From JAJFTV01 sp036825755 (lineage in GTDB: Bacteria; Chloroflexota; Anaerolineae; Anaerolineales; Anaerolineaceae), in contig DAISXR010000005.1 in NCBI GenBank assembly GCA_036825755.1, positions 3,003 through 67,002 on the forward strand: a stretch of 64,000 nt of DNA, in the 5' to 3' direction. Numbering within the stretch: position 1 is the stretch's first letter; every line of letters starts with the position of its first letter. Below the pieces are notes generated by a model. It was given only the letters and a program-made list of their open reading frames with translations. It was not told where the DNA came from and did no database searches. A program made the position numbers and the translations under genes. Positions 46,430 to 55,980 of the stretch are shown here, piece by piece.

Positions 46430-49031
46430 ATGACAGAAATCACCTGTCCGATTTGCGGGAAAGAAAACAATGAACATGCCGCCGAGTGCCTGTACTGCGG
46501 GGCTGTTCTAAACCCGTCACTCCATAATACCTGGCGCAGGTCTTCGCCGGAATCGATGGATGATATTCTGGCCAGCCTGCGTGGTGAAAACCCCGTTCAG
46601 CAAAATCCGATGGATGAGCCGGTCGATCAACCTGCGCCGGAAGAGCCAACCTTTACTGAAGGGACCGAAGAACTATCTGACAGCGATTTTCTGGACCGGC
46701 TGCGTGATCTGGCCAATGAACAACCGTCCGCTTCACTGGGGCTGGATGCCGAAGCCGGATCTGAGAGCCTGCCGGACTGGCTGAAAGAGCTGGATGCCTG
46801 GCAGCCGGTGGAAGGATCCTCGGAGCCGCAGGAACCTGCCCAGGAGTCGCCGGATCAGCCGGTCTTTTCAATCGAAGAAACTGCTCTGCCGTCATGGTTG
46901 AATGTGCCGGATGTGAACGAGAGTGAAGTTGTTGAAGAAACCGGGCCAACCGCCGATCTGGTTTCAGAAGGACTGACAGAACCAGGACCAGACCAACAGG
47001 CGGCGAACGAACCCGCAGCCGAAAGTGAATTTTCCTTTGCATCGATACCGGGCCTCGAGCCTGAACCGTCTGCAGAGGCCTCTCNNNNNNNNNNNNNNNN
47101 NNNNNNNNNNNNNNNNNNNNNNNNNNNNNNNNNNNNNNNNNNNNNNNNNNNNNNNNNNNNNNNNNNNNNNNNNNNNNNNNNNNNCTTCAACGGAAGAGGA
47201 AGCTCCGTCAAGAGGTCTGGCGGAATGGCTGGCCTTGCAGCAGACGCCATCCAAACCGGAAGGTGATCAGAGTGAACCTGCGGAGGACGAACCGGAGACA
47301 ATCCACGGTCTTCCACCGCTCGAACCCGCCTCAGGTGAACCAGAGCCCGCCGTCAAACAACCGGATGAGAAACCTCTCCCGGACTGGCTGCGTGGGGGGG
47401 TACCCGACCCGAATGTGACCGAATATCCGGGCGTCAAAGAAGTTGAATTCCCCACCGAATCAAAAACAGTCTCCGCATCCGAAGCCGAGGATTTGACCGA
47501 ATGGCTGGGAAATTTACAGGCTGAAAACTTTCCGCTGGTGTTTGATCTGGGAGAGTCGCAGCCCGCGCCTTCAAGCGAACAACCAGTTGATCATCCCGAA
47601 AGCGAGCCGATCTCCATCGCAAGCCCGGATGTGGATTCACCCGAACCGCTGACGCCGGCCACCCCGCCGTTCGTCAACGGTGATCTTTCCGCCTGGCTGA
47701 CGCCGACCAAAGAGCAGGGCGGGCAAGAACCAATCAGCCCGATTCAGGACGAGGAAATCAGTCCGGCTGAAACGCTGCCGCCCTGGATGCAGGAAATCGC
47801 CGCCGAGACGGCTGAAAAAGGGCTTGAACCCCCGGAGACTGTGGAGGAAACAGCGCAGGAAGAACCCGTTCCGGACTGGCTGGCAGGGCTAAAAACCGCG
47901 ACCAGTATTACATCGGAGACACCCGACGCAGTTCCATCTGAAACGGTTGAAACCAATGGGCCATTGGCCGGTATTCCGGGCGTGCTGCCCATTATCCATG
48001 CCGCCTCCACCTTTCGTAAAGCCCCCGTGTATTCCAGCGAGGTGCTGGTGAGCGAAAAGCAAGCCGCTTACACCGCCAAACTGGAGACCATGCTGGCAGA
48101 TGAAAACCAGATCACCCGCAAGAAACGCTCTCAACGGCCGGCGCCGTACGGCATATTTCGGACACTGGTGGGTTTGCTGCTGGTGGCTGTGATGCTGGTG
48201 CCGATGTTCCCGGGGCTTTCCGCCTGGCTTCCGGTACAACTGGAAACCACCGCTTTTTCCGAGGCTTCTGAAACCGCCGCATTCCAGTCGGCAATCAGCG
48301 GGCTGGATGAGAATTCAACCGTGCTGGTGGCGATGGAATACGCAGCAGGATTTGCCGGTGAAATGAATCCGACAGCTTCCGCCGTGCTGCAGGAATTGAT
48401 GAATCGCAATGCCCGTATCGCGGTGATTTCCACCAACCCATCCGGTTTGCTGCTTGCCGAGGGAGTGAGAACGGATGCACTGAATGCCCAGCCGCAGTTC
48501 AGCGAGCAGTACACTCAGCGCGACTGGTTCATCAACCTGGGCTATCTGCCCGGCGAAACGCTCTCACTGCACGAACTGGCGTCTGATCTGCCTCAGGCTG
48601 TGCAATACGGCATCAGCGCGGGTCTTGAAAATCGCCCCGTGTGGGATTCGACCGGCCTGCTCAACGTGCAAAAACTGGCTGATTTCTCCATGCTGATCCT
48701 CATCACCGATACGGCTGAGACGGGCCGGGCCTGGATGGAACAGGTTCAGCCGCTGATCCCGCAAGTGCCCCTTCTCATGGCGGCCAGCGCCCAGGCGGCG
48801 CCCATGCTGCAGCCGTATGTTGAAAGCGGCCAGGCAGCGGCCATGATCACCGGGCTGACGGGCGGATGGAATCTCAACGGAGGTGTTGTTGCCGAGGACG
48901 GGCAGGCTTCCAGCGCGATGATGTTCCAACTGGGAACGGCTGTGATCATCCTGTTGATTCTGATCGGTGTTCTGTTTGAAATCCTGCGCGCCGTGTTTGT
49001 CCGTAAACAGTTGGACCGGGAGGCATCATAA
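46430..49031 (+). CDS. Zinc-ribbon protein with repeated Trp-Leu motifs and C-terminal membrane domain, gapped
   Basis: The N-terminus is a zinc ribbon with Cys6/Cys9 and Cys20/Cys23. A long acidic Pro/Glu-rich region follows that carries at least eight short motifs of the form P-D/S-W-L: PDWLKEL, PSWLNV, AEWLALQ, PDWLRGG, TEWLGNL, SAWLTPT, PPWMQEI, PDWLAGL. A membrane helix (FRTLVGLLLVAVMLVPMF), an extracytoplasmic domain of about 230 residues and a last helix near the C-terminus complete it. The 100-N gap at 47085-47184 falls in the acidic region. The two sides are in different frames, so the gap length is wrong. Function unknown; the repeats look like docking sites. Confidence 0.65.
47085..47184. 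other. Assembly gap (100 N) in the zinc-ribbon gene
   Basis: Exactly 100 unknown bases in a low-complexity coding region, where repeats may have defeated assembly. Frames before and after disagree. Confidence 0.99.
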
Positions 49032-49036
49032 ATCAT

Positions 49037-49723
49037 ATGGATCTGACCGAACTCGTCTGGATGCTGGTTGGTTTTCTGCTCACCCTGGTCATTTTCAGCT
49101 ATCTGTTTGGTGATAATGCCCTGTTCCGGCTGGGCGCCTATCTGTTTGTGGGCGTGACAGCCGGTTATGTGACCACTTTGGTGATCTACCAGGTGTTGTG
49201 GCCGCGTATTATTCTGCCGCTTGCCAATGGCAGCACCACCGAAAAACTGTTGGCGCTGGTACCCCTGATCCTGAGCATCCTGCTTCTTTTCAAACTCTCA
49301 CCGCGCTACTCCTCCACCGGGGGCATCCCCATGGCGTATCTTGTTGGCATCGGCGCAGCGTTGACGGTGACAGGAGCTGTGTTCGGCACCCTGTTTGGGC
49401 AGGCATCCGGTATGGTCAATGCTTTCAATACAACAGACCTCCCGGCTCAAAACGGTGGGCTGCTTCTGACCCTTGGGAAAGCCGCTTTGATGTTGATCGG
49501 GGCCATCGCCACGCTGGTGTACTTCAACTTCACCGGTCTGGGGAAACCCGGCGAAGTACCGCATCGTCCACCCTGGATGGAAGCCGTCTCGCGTGTGGGA
49601 CAGATCTTCATCGCCATCACTTTCGGAGCGCTCTTTGCAGGAGTATTTCTGGCCTCCATCGCAGCTCTGGTGGATCGGCTTGATTTTATCCGGCAGGTAG
49701 TTCAACAATTGGCGGCACTATGA
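49037..49723 (+). CDS. Hypothetical polytopic membrane protein
   Basis: A 228-residue protein with six or seven hydrophobic segments, the first at about residues 5-25. Conserved-looking polar spots are SPRYSSTGGIPMAYLVGIGA in the middle and RPPWMEAVSRVGQIFIAITF near the end. No family recognised. It starts 5 bases after the zinc-ribbon gene, and its end overlaps the ATPase gene by 4 bases, tying it to both. Confidence 0.6.
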   Translation: MDLTELVWMLVGFLLTLVIFSYLFGDNALFRLGAYLFVGVTAGYVTTLVIYQVLWPRIILPLANGSTTEKLLALVPLILSILLLFKLSPRYSSTGGIPMAYLVGIGAALTVTGAVFGTLFGQASGMVNAFNTTDLPAQNGGLLLTLGKAALMLIGAIATLVYFNFTGLGKPGEVPHRPPWMEAVSRVGQIFIAITFGALFAGVFLASIAALVDRLDFIRQVVQQLAAL

Positions 49724-51453
49724 CCAGTGATGCAAAAGCAATCAAAGCCCAGTCCATGCTGGCAATTGACCTGGGCACCATGTCCACCCGGGCCTCGCTG
49801 TTTGATGTGGTGGATGGGGCTTACCAGTTTATTGCCACCGGCGTATCCGCCACCACGCTTGAGGCGCCGCTCAACGATGCTCCCACCGGGGTGTTTCAGG
49901 CGGTCCAGGCGCTGCAGGCGATTTGCGGACGCAAACTGCTGAGCGGCTCACGGACGTTGTTGCAGCCGGTTCAGCCTGACGGCAGCGGGGTGGACCATTT
50001 GATCTTGACCCATTCCGCCGGTCCGCGTATTAAAATTGCACTGGCGGGTTTGCTGGATGATTTTTCGCTGGAAAGCGCCAACCGTCTGATCAGCTCGCTG
50101 CCCGGCGAGGTGGTTGAAAAGATCAGCCTGAGCGATCTTCGCCCGCGCGCGGCGCAGTTGGATGCCGTTCTGGAAGCCCGACCGGATTTACTGCTGTTGG
50201 CAGGCGGCACGGAAGGCGGAGCCAGCCGTTCTGTGTATGAAATGGTGGAACTGGCGGGTCTTGTGTGCCAGGTGCTGCGCGATTCACGTAAACCGGTGGT
50301 GATGTACTGCGGCAATCAGGCTCTGGTGGAAAATGTGGAAGATTTCCTGGGGCGACTGACACGTATTCGCATTTCACCTAATTTGCGCCCATCGCTGACC
50401 GAAGAAAATTACGGCCCGGCGCTAGAGGTGTACAGCCGTATCTTTAGCGAAATCCGTTTGGATCAAAACCACGGTCTGCAGGAGATCGCGGAGAAATGCA
50501 GCGCCAGGCCTTTCCCATCAGCCTACGCTTTTGGCCGCATGATCCGTTTTCTCAGCCAAATTTATGATCCCAAACAGGGGGTCATGGGCCTGGATCTGGG
50601 TTCGGCGGCGCTCACGGCTGCCAGCGCCAGATCCGGCGAGTTGAACCTGGTTACCCTCCCGTTTGGGATGGGCACAGGCATGGAAACGCTCCTTCAGAAA
50701 AGCAAGCTTGAGGATATTGTGCGCTGGATCCCCTTTGAGATGGCTGACAGCGAGCTGCAAGACCGGTTATATCAGATCAGTCTGCGCCCGCATCAAATCC
50801 CATCCACCGCCGAGGGTCTGGCCGTCAGCCAGGCAGCAGCTCGCCAGGCGCTGCGATTGGGAATGCAGGAACTGACCGCCAGGAATGGCAACCTGCCCTA
50901 TCTTTGTGAACCCTATCTTGTTACAGGTTCAACGCTCACTCAAACACCCAACCCCATGAATGCCATGCTGATGCTGCTGGATGGGATTCAGCCAACCGGC
51001 GTCACCACTTTTGTTTTGGATCAGAATAATCTGATGCCGCAACTGGGCGCCGCTGCCCAGGTGAACCCGTTGCTGCCGGTTCAACTGCTGGAATCGGATG
51101 CTTTTCAAAGTCTGGGTACGGTCATCTGCCCTGAAAGCCGCTCACGAAGCGGGAGCGACATCCTGCGAATACGTCTGGAATATGAAGACGGCAGTTCGAT
51201 CAAGATGGAAGCTCAAAAGGGCAGTCTCCTGCGCCTGCCGGTGCGAAACGGGCAGGAAGCACGGGTTCATATTGAAACCAACCGGCGCACCATCATCGAT
51301 CCGATCAGCGGCGCGCATTCAGGCAGCTACCAGGTGAAAGGCGGCGCGTGCGGGGTGGTCATCGATACACGCGGACGGCCCATTCGTTTGCCCGGCGACC
51401 GAAAAAAACGGTTTGCCCTGCTGCAAAAATGGAATCAGGAACTGGGCCTGTAA
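49720..51453 (+). CDS. Glutamate mutase L-like (MutL/GlmL) ASKHA ATPase
   Basis: A 577-residue protein of the actin/Hsp70 ATPase fold. The phosphate-1 loop is AIDLGTMSTRASLFDV (residues 15-30), LLLLAGGTEGGASR lies near residue 162, and a second phosphate loop GLDLGSAALTAASAR is at about residue 288. The family includes MutL, which accompanies and is thought to reactivate the B12-dependent glutamate mutase. No mutase subunit is near, so here it probably powers or regulates the membrane proteins encoded around it. The link to them is inference from overlap and order. Confidence 0.75.
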   Translation: MTSDAKAIKAQSMLAIDLGTMSTRASLFDVVDGAYQFIATGVSATTLEAPLNDAPTGVFQAVQALQAICGRKLLSGSRTLLQPVQPDGSGVDHLILTHSAGPRIKIALAGLLDDFSLESANRLISSLPGEVVEKISLSDLRPRAAQLDAVLEARPDLLLLAGGTEGGASRSVYEMVELAGLVCQVLRDSRKPVVMYCGNQALVENVEDFLGRLTRIRISPNLRPSLTEENYGPALEVYSRIFSEIRLDQNHGLQEIAEKCSARPFPSAYAFGRMIRFLSQIYDPKQGVMGLDLGSAALTAASARSGELNLVTLPFGMGTGMETLLQKSKLEDIVRWIPFEMADSELQDRLYQISLRPHQIPSTAEGLAVSQAAARQALRLGMQELTARNGNLPYLCEPYLVTGSTLTQTPNPMNAMLMLLDGIQPTGVTTFVLDQNNLMPQLGAAAQVNPLLPVQLLESDAFQSLGTVICPESRSRSGSDILRIRLEYEDGSSIKMEAQKGSLLRLPVRNGQEARVHIETNRRTIIDPISGAHSGSYQVKGGACGVVIDTRGRPIRLPGDRKKRFALLQKWNQELGL

Positions 51454-51480
51454 AGCCACAGAAAAAGGAAATCGACGGTT

Positions 51481-52533
51481 ATGCTCGTACCAGTCATACA
51501 CATCCATCCCCTGGCAAAAATTCGCCGAACCCGCATGCTTCCCGATAAAGGAAATGTGCTGGTCCTCATGGGCCAGCAGGTCAATCCGACCGATGTGATC
51601 GCCGAATCCTGCCCCCAGACCCAACACACCCTGATTGATGTGGCAGGCATTTTGGGCATTCCGCACCAGCGTTTTCGCCGAAGCATGATCACTCGTAACG
51701 TAGGAGACAGGCTGCTGAAAGGTGATGTGCTGGCGTAGACCAAAAATCGTTTTAACCTCGTTCTGCGTGCTCAGGCTGACGGTGAGATCATCATGATCAG
51801 CCACGGGCGTGTGTTGTATGAATTGCAGGAAACACCGGTTCCGCTGCGGGCGGGGTATCCGGGTACGGTGGTGGATGTGATCCCCGAATACGGGGTAACC
51901 CTTGAGGTGACCGGGGCGCTGATCCAGGGCAGGTGGGGCAATGGCAAGGTCGACAGCGGCCCGCTCCAGTTTATTCACACCGAGAGCAGCGGCATGTTGA
52001 GTTCGGCAAATATGGATAGCAGCCTGCGCGGGGTGATTGGCATTGCCGGGCAGTGCCGCGAGCGGGCAGCTCTGCTGGCCGCAGCTGAACTGGCCATGAA
52101 AGGGCTGATCCTGGGCAGTATTTCTTCTCAATTAATCGATACGGCGCGTCAACTGCCATTTCCGGTGATTTTGCTGGAAGGGTTTACCAGCACGGGCATC
52201 AACCAGGCGGCTGCAAAGATATTATTCGAGAACGAAAAGAAGGAAGCCTATCTGAATGCCGCCGTACCGGATCGGTACAAGGGTGTCACACCAGAGGTCA
52301 TCATTCCATTACCTGAAACGGCTGAAGCATTGATCGATGTGAACGAGTTGCAGGCCGGAAAAATGGTGAGGGTGATGGAGGACCCGTATCAGAGCTCGCT
52401 CGGTATGATCGAGATGATTTACCCTGAATCCGTGCTGCTCGCCAATGGGCTGCGGGCCAGGATTGCATCGGTGCGATTGGAAAACAACAAAAAAATAACT
52501 TTACCAGTTGTGAATCTGGAGATTCTAGACTAA
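51481..52533 (+). pseudogene. KOW-like protein gene split by an in-frame TAG
   Basis: One frame runs from ATG 51481 to the TAA-like end at 52533, broken only by TAG at 51736-51738 after residue 85. Upstream text ends VGDRLLKGDVLA and downstream continues TKNRFNLVLRAQADGEI, which reads as one domain. A KOW-like RAGYPGTVVDVIPEYG segment and a longer C-terminal domain (DVNELQAGKMVRVMEDP) follow. Possible readings: a point mutation, a sequencing error, real readthrough, or two separate proteins with restart at ATG 51793. It is the last gene of the unknown operon, 27 bases after the ATPase gene. Confidence 0.6.
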
Positions 52534-52574
52534 AATGGTAACAGGGTGGGTATCCGTGTCGAGGAGAAGCTGCC

Positions 52575-53216
52575 ATGACGAATAACAGCGAAGATCCGTT
52601 TGAGAAGATTGGGAGTGAATTTCTGTTCCAGGATTCCGAGGAGCCGGCGCAGCCGGAACCCTCGCCAAAGAAGGAAAAACCCCGCAAACCGAAAGGCAGC
52701 CGGAATTTTTGGGTTGCAGCCGGTGTTCTTGCGGTTTTGTTTATCCTGATGATTGGCGTCCTGTCGCTCTTATCCATCTTCGTTCTGCCTCGCATGGAAT
52801 CTTCACGTTTACAGGAAGCGGCTCTGATCAACGCGCACAACACCGCCACCATCGCAGCGGCCACCAATCAGGCCGTGGTGCTGGCCGGTGAGATTATCAC
52901 CCCCACCCCCACCATGACCGAAGAACCCACCTCGACACCTGTGATCATCCTGTTTACCGAATCACCGGCCACCAATACGCCCGAAAGCGGGATCGGAGCC
53001 GAAGCGGAAGCCGCCGCTCAGACCTCCACCGCCGCTGCCATTCTAGCCCAGGCTACCGTGCAGGACCCCACTGCCACGCTCACCATCACGCCTACTCCCA
53101 CCGCGCTGCCCGATACCGGTCTGGCGGATAAAATGGGAATGCCAGGGCTGGTGGGAATTGCCCTGGCACTGGTTGTGATTATTTTCCTCGTTCGGAAAGT
53201 ACGCCTGACGGTTTAG
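52575..53216 (+). CDS. Surface protein with LPDTG sorting-like signal
   Basis: A 213-residue protein. The first 43 residues are charged and cytoplasmic, followed by a membrane helix at about residues 45-68. A Thr/Pro/Ala-rich segment (about 85-177, with repeats such as TITPTPTALP) leads to LPDTG at residues 178-182, a hydrophobic stretch of about 15 residues and a basic tail RKVRLTV. The end has the layout of a sortase substrate. GAGGAG precedes the ATG. It follows the unknown operon by 41 bases. Its last bases overlap the convergent phosphohexomutase gene. Confidence 0.65.
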   Translation: MTNNSEDPFEKIGSEFLFQDSEEPAQPEPSPKKEKPRKPKGSRNFWVAAGVLAVLFILMIGVLSLLSIFVLPRMESSRLQEAALINAHNTATIAAATNQAVVLAGEIITPTPTMTEEPTSTPVIILFTESPATNTPESGIGAEAEAAAQTSTAAAILAQATVQDPTATLTITPTPTALPDTGLADKMGMPGLVGIALALVVIIFLVRKVRLTV

Positions 53217-54670
53217 CTCGCTTTTTCAGCCACCTGTTGACCATACCCGATCAGCGCTTTGAGCATCTCAGGCGAGCGTCCTTCTGCGTATACCCGCAGT
53301 ACCGGCTCGGTGCCGGACGGGCGGATGAGCAGCCAGGAATCATCTGACATGATGTACTTGGCCCCATCCAGCGTGCTGATATCCACGATTCTTTCACCAC
53401 CAATACTGGCCGGTGCGTTGGCATGCAACTGCTCCACCATGGCGTTTTTGGCTACCGGATGACTCAAACGCAGATCGCGGCGTTCATAAAATGCCGGGCC
53501 CACATCATTTAGCAGATCCTGTACTAATTCCAGTAAAGTGGTGCGCTTTTTGGCTACCATCTCCACAATTAACAGACCCATCAGAATACCGTCGCCTTCG
53601 GGGATGTGCCCTTTGAAGGAGATGCCGCCCGATTCCTCACCACCGATCAACACATCGTCATGCATCATCTGGTCGGAGATGTGGTTGAAGCCCACCGGGG
53701 TTTCATAAATGGGCAGCCCGTAGCGTTTAGCCAGTCGATCGAGCATGCGGCTGGTGGACACCGTACGTACCACCGAGCCGCGCAAACCGCGTTCTTCCAC
53801 CAGATAGCGCAGTGAGAGCGCCATAATCTTGTGCGGATCTACAAAGTTGCAGCGCTCGTCCATCGCGCCGGTGCGGTCGGCGTCGCCATCGGTGGCCACG
53901 CCGAAATTGCCCAGACCCATGCTGATGGCCCCCGCCAGCGCATCCAGATAACGCGAGATCGGTTCCGGGTGGACCCCGCCAAAGCCCGGGTTGAGCTCAT
54001 TGCGGATTTCGTGCACCTCGCAGCCGGTGCCCTGTAAAATCCCCTTGATCACACCCCGACCCGAGCCGTACATCGAATCGACTACCACCCGCAGCTTGTC
54101 TTCCGAAATGGCGTCAAAGTCGATCAGATTGCGCAGGTGTTCATAGTACTGCGGGATGGGGTTGAAGCGGCGGATCAGCCCGCTCTCGCGCGCCATGTCA
54201 AAGTCCATCAAATTAGGGCCGCGGCCACGCATTTCGTTGTCGTTCAAATACACTTCCACCTGCCGGCATTGATCCGGCGAAGCGGAACTGCCATAAGCGT
54301 TTTTGAGCTTGACGCCGTTATAACGCGGAGCATTGTGGGAAGCGGTGATCATGATACCGCCCACCGCTTTCATTTGATGAACCGCATACGAAATAACCGG
54401 GGTGGGGGCGTCTGACTGGGCCAGATATACGGTGAACCCGTTTCCGGCCATCACCCGGGCAATATCCATGGCATACCGGTCGGAGAGAAAGCGCGTGTCA
54501 TACCCCACCACCACTGTATGGGGTGTGGGGTTCAGGCTGTTTCCTCCATTATTCCACGTATCCGTGGAAAGGGCATCAGCAATCGCCTGGGCAACCAGGC
54601 GTAGATTGGTAAAGGTGAAGGTGTCTGATATGACAGCCCGCCATCCATCGGTTCCAAAATGAATCGTCAT
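53213..54670 (-). CDS. Phosphoglucomutase/phosphomannomutase family protein
   Basis: A 485-residue phosphohexomutase, which moves a phosphate between positions 1 and 6 of a hexose for sugar-nucleotide synthesis. Motifs: FGTDGWRAVI at the start, the phosphoserine loop ITASHNAPRYNG with Ser111, the metal loop ATDGDADRTG, the sugar-binding GGEESGG, and the phosphate-binding RPSGTEPVLR near the end. The exact sugar is not determined. It fits with the epimerase and aminotransferase genes as part of surface polysaccharide synthesis. Confidence 0.93.
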   Translation of the reverse strand: MTIHFGTDGWRAVISDTFTFTNLRLVAQAIADALSTDTWNNGGNSLNPTPHTVVVGYDTRFLSDRYAMDIARVMAGNGFTVYLAQSDAPTPVISYAVHQMKAVGGIMITASHNAPRYNGVKLKNAYGSSASPDQCRQVEVYLNDNEMRGRGPNLMDFDMARESGLIRRFNPIPQYYEHLRNLIDFDAISEDKLRVVVDSMYGSGRGVIKGILQGTGCEVHEIRNELNPGFGGVHPEPISRYLDALAGAISMGLGNFGVATDGDADRTGAMDERCNFVDPHKIMALSLRYLVEERGLRGSVVRTVSTSRMLDRLAKRYGLPIYETPVGFNHISDQMMHDDVLIGGEESGGISFKGHIPEGDGILMGLLIVEMVAKKRTTLLELVQDLLNDVGPAFYERRDLRLSHPVAKNAMVEQLHANAPASIGGERIVDISTLDGAKYIMSDDSWLLIRPSGTEPVLRVYAEGRSPEMLKALIGYGQQVAEKAS

Positions 54671-54702
54671 AGAATGCTCCTGAATAAATTTGTAATCTTA
54701 GA

Positions 54703-55980
54703 TTAAGGCATCGGGGTGGATGCGCGAATATCCAGCAGGGATTTCATCATCCAACCCTCAACACCATCATCGGTACGAATAAAAACCCAAATTGTGTCAT
54801 TGACTGTTTGTTCCGCATACTGCGGTTGAATCTCCACCCAGGACCCGTTCAACACCGAACTGACCACCGCCCCGGCCGGTTCTTCGCGGATGTATGCCCC
54901 GGCGGCGCCGCTCACCTTCACCACCGCCAGATACGGTTTGGGCTCCGGCGTGATGGTGGGCGTGTCTGTCCGTGTCGGCTGCCGGGTAATGGTGTGGGTC
55001 ATCGTTGGGCGCGGTTCATGCGATGGTGTGTTGGTTGCAGTCAGACTTGGTGTAAGCGATGCAGCCGGTGGGCTTGTTTCCGGCGCAGCCAGGCTGGTTG
55101 CTGGTGTACTCTCTACTTGTGAAACGGGAGCGTAACTGGTGGGTGTGGGAGCAGCCGTTAGGGGACCCATCTGCCCTCGGGTAAAACTCCCCGCGCTGAG
55201 AAAAAGAATCGAAACAATTGCGGTCAGCAGAATACTGCCGGGCAGCGAGCTGTTTTCACGCAGGCGCCGCCGCAGCCCCTGCAGATCGAAAACCACGGTT
55301 GAAACCAGCACGGCCAGTGACAGGCGAAGCACAAAAGAGGTCAGCCCAGCCTGAAATACCAGCGGAAAGCCGGCTGATAGACCGTACGCCGCTGCTGCCG
55401 CCGGCAGATACAGTTCATAGGCCAACGCGGCACTGGCCAGTCGAGGATTTTGCAGCGGATTTCGGTACAGCCGGATGGCTGTGATGACGGCTCCGGCAAC
55501 CAGTACGGCCGCATCCGGCCACGAAAAAGCGGCGGCCTGTAGGAGGTTTGCCTGTTGCGGCGCAGACCACAATCGCGCTGCCAGGCCCGCAGCGGCCCCG
55601 GCTCCAAAAACCAGCACAACACCCACCAGCAGACCGCCCAGCGAGTGAAAGAAAAACCTCAGCGAACCTGAAACCGCTGCCAGTGAAAGACCGATCAGCG
55701 GGGCCAGGAATGGTGCTGCCAGTGCCGCCAGTACAAAGATGGCGCGGGCATTAACGGCACCTGCATCCAGAAAGAGCGCGGCTGAAAGTAAGACGCCGCT
55801 GAGCAATGAGAATGTAAAGAAATCGGTGGTGGGTACGGCGGTGTGCGCCAGATTCCCCAGATACACATCACGGTCTTCCAGGCCCCCGTACAGCGGAATC
55901 CGTTTGCGTCTGCGGCGTTGGGCAGACGCATGGGCGGGTTCATCCCGGCGTGAAGATGGTTTTCTCCGTGGTACGGTCAT
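54703..55980 (-). CDS. DUF389-like membrane protein with C-terminal SH3-like domain
   Basis: A 425-residue protein. After a basic N-terminus, a membrane region of about 200 residues starts at FFTFSLLSGVLLSAALFL. It contains APFLAPLIGLSLAAVSGSL, similar to the DUF389 family. A Pro/Thr-rich linker (about residues 275-345) leads to a final domain, AYIREEPAGAVVSSVLNG then EGWMMKSLLDI, which looks like a bacterial SH3 domain. The layout suggests a membrane protein with a wall- or surface-facing binding domain. Its ATG overlaps the previous gene's stop by 4 bases. Confidence 0.55.
   Translation of the reverse strand: MTVPRRKPSSRRDEPAHASAQRRRRKRIPLYGGLEDRDVYLGNLAHTAVPTTDFFTFSLLSGVLLSAALFLDAGAVNARAIFVLAALAAPFLAPLIGLSLAAVSGSLRFFFHSLGGLLVGVVLVFGAGAAAGLAARLWSAPQQANLLQAAAFSWPDAAVLVAGAVITAIRLYRNPLQNPRLASAALAYELYLPAAAAAYGLSAGFPLVFQAGLTSFVLRLSLAVLVSTVVFDLQGLRRRLRENSSLPGSILLTAIVSILFLSAGSFTRGQMGPLTAAPTPTSYAPVSQVESTPATSLAAPETSPPAASLTPSLTATNTPSHEPRPTMTHTITRQPTRTDTPTITPEPKPYLAVVKVSGAAGAYIREEPAGAVVSSVLNGSWVEIQPQYAEQTVNDTIWVFIRTDDGVEGWMMKSLLDIRASTPMP

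Noticed and set aside
51481..52533. TAG coding for pyrrolysine
   Set aside because: Nothing in the window points to a pyrrolysine system, and a single TAG in a gene with no methylamine role is better explained by mutation, error or a split gene.
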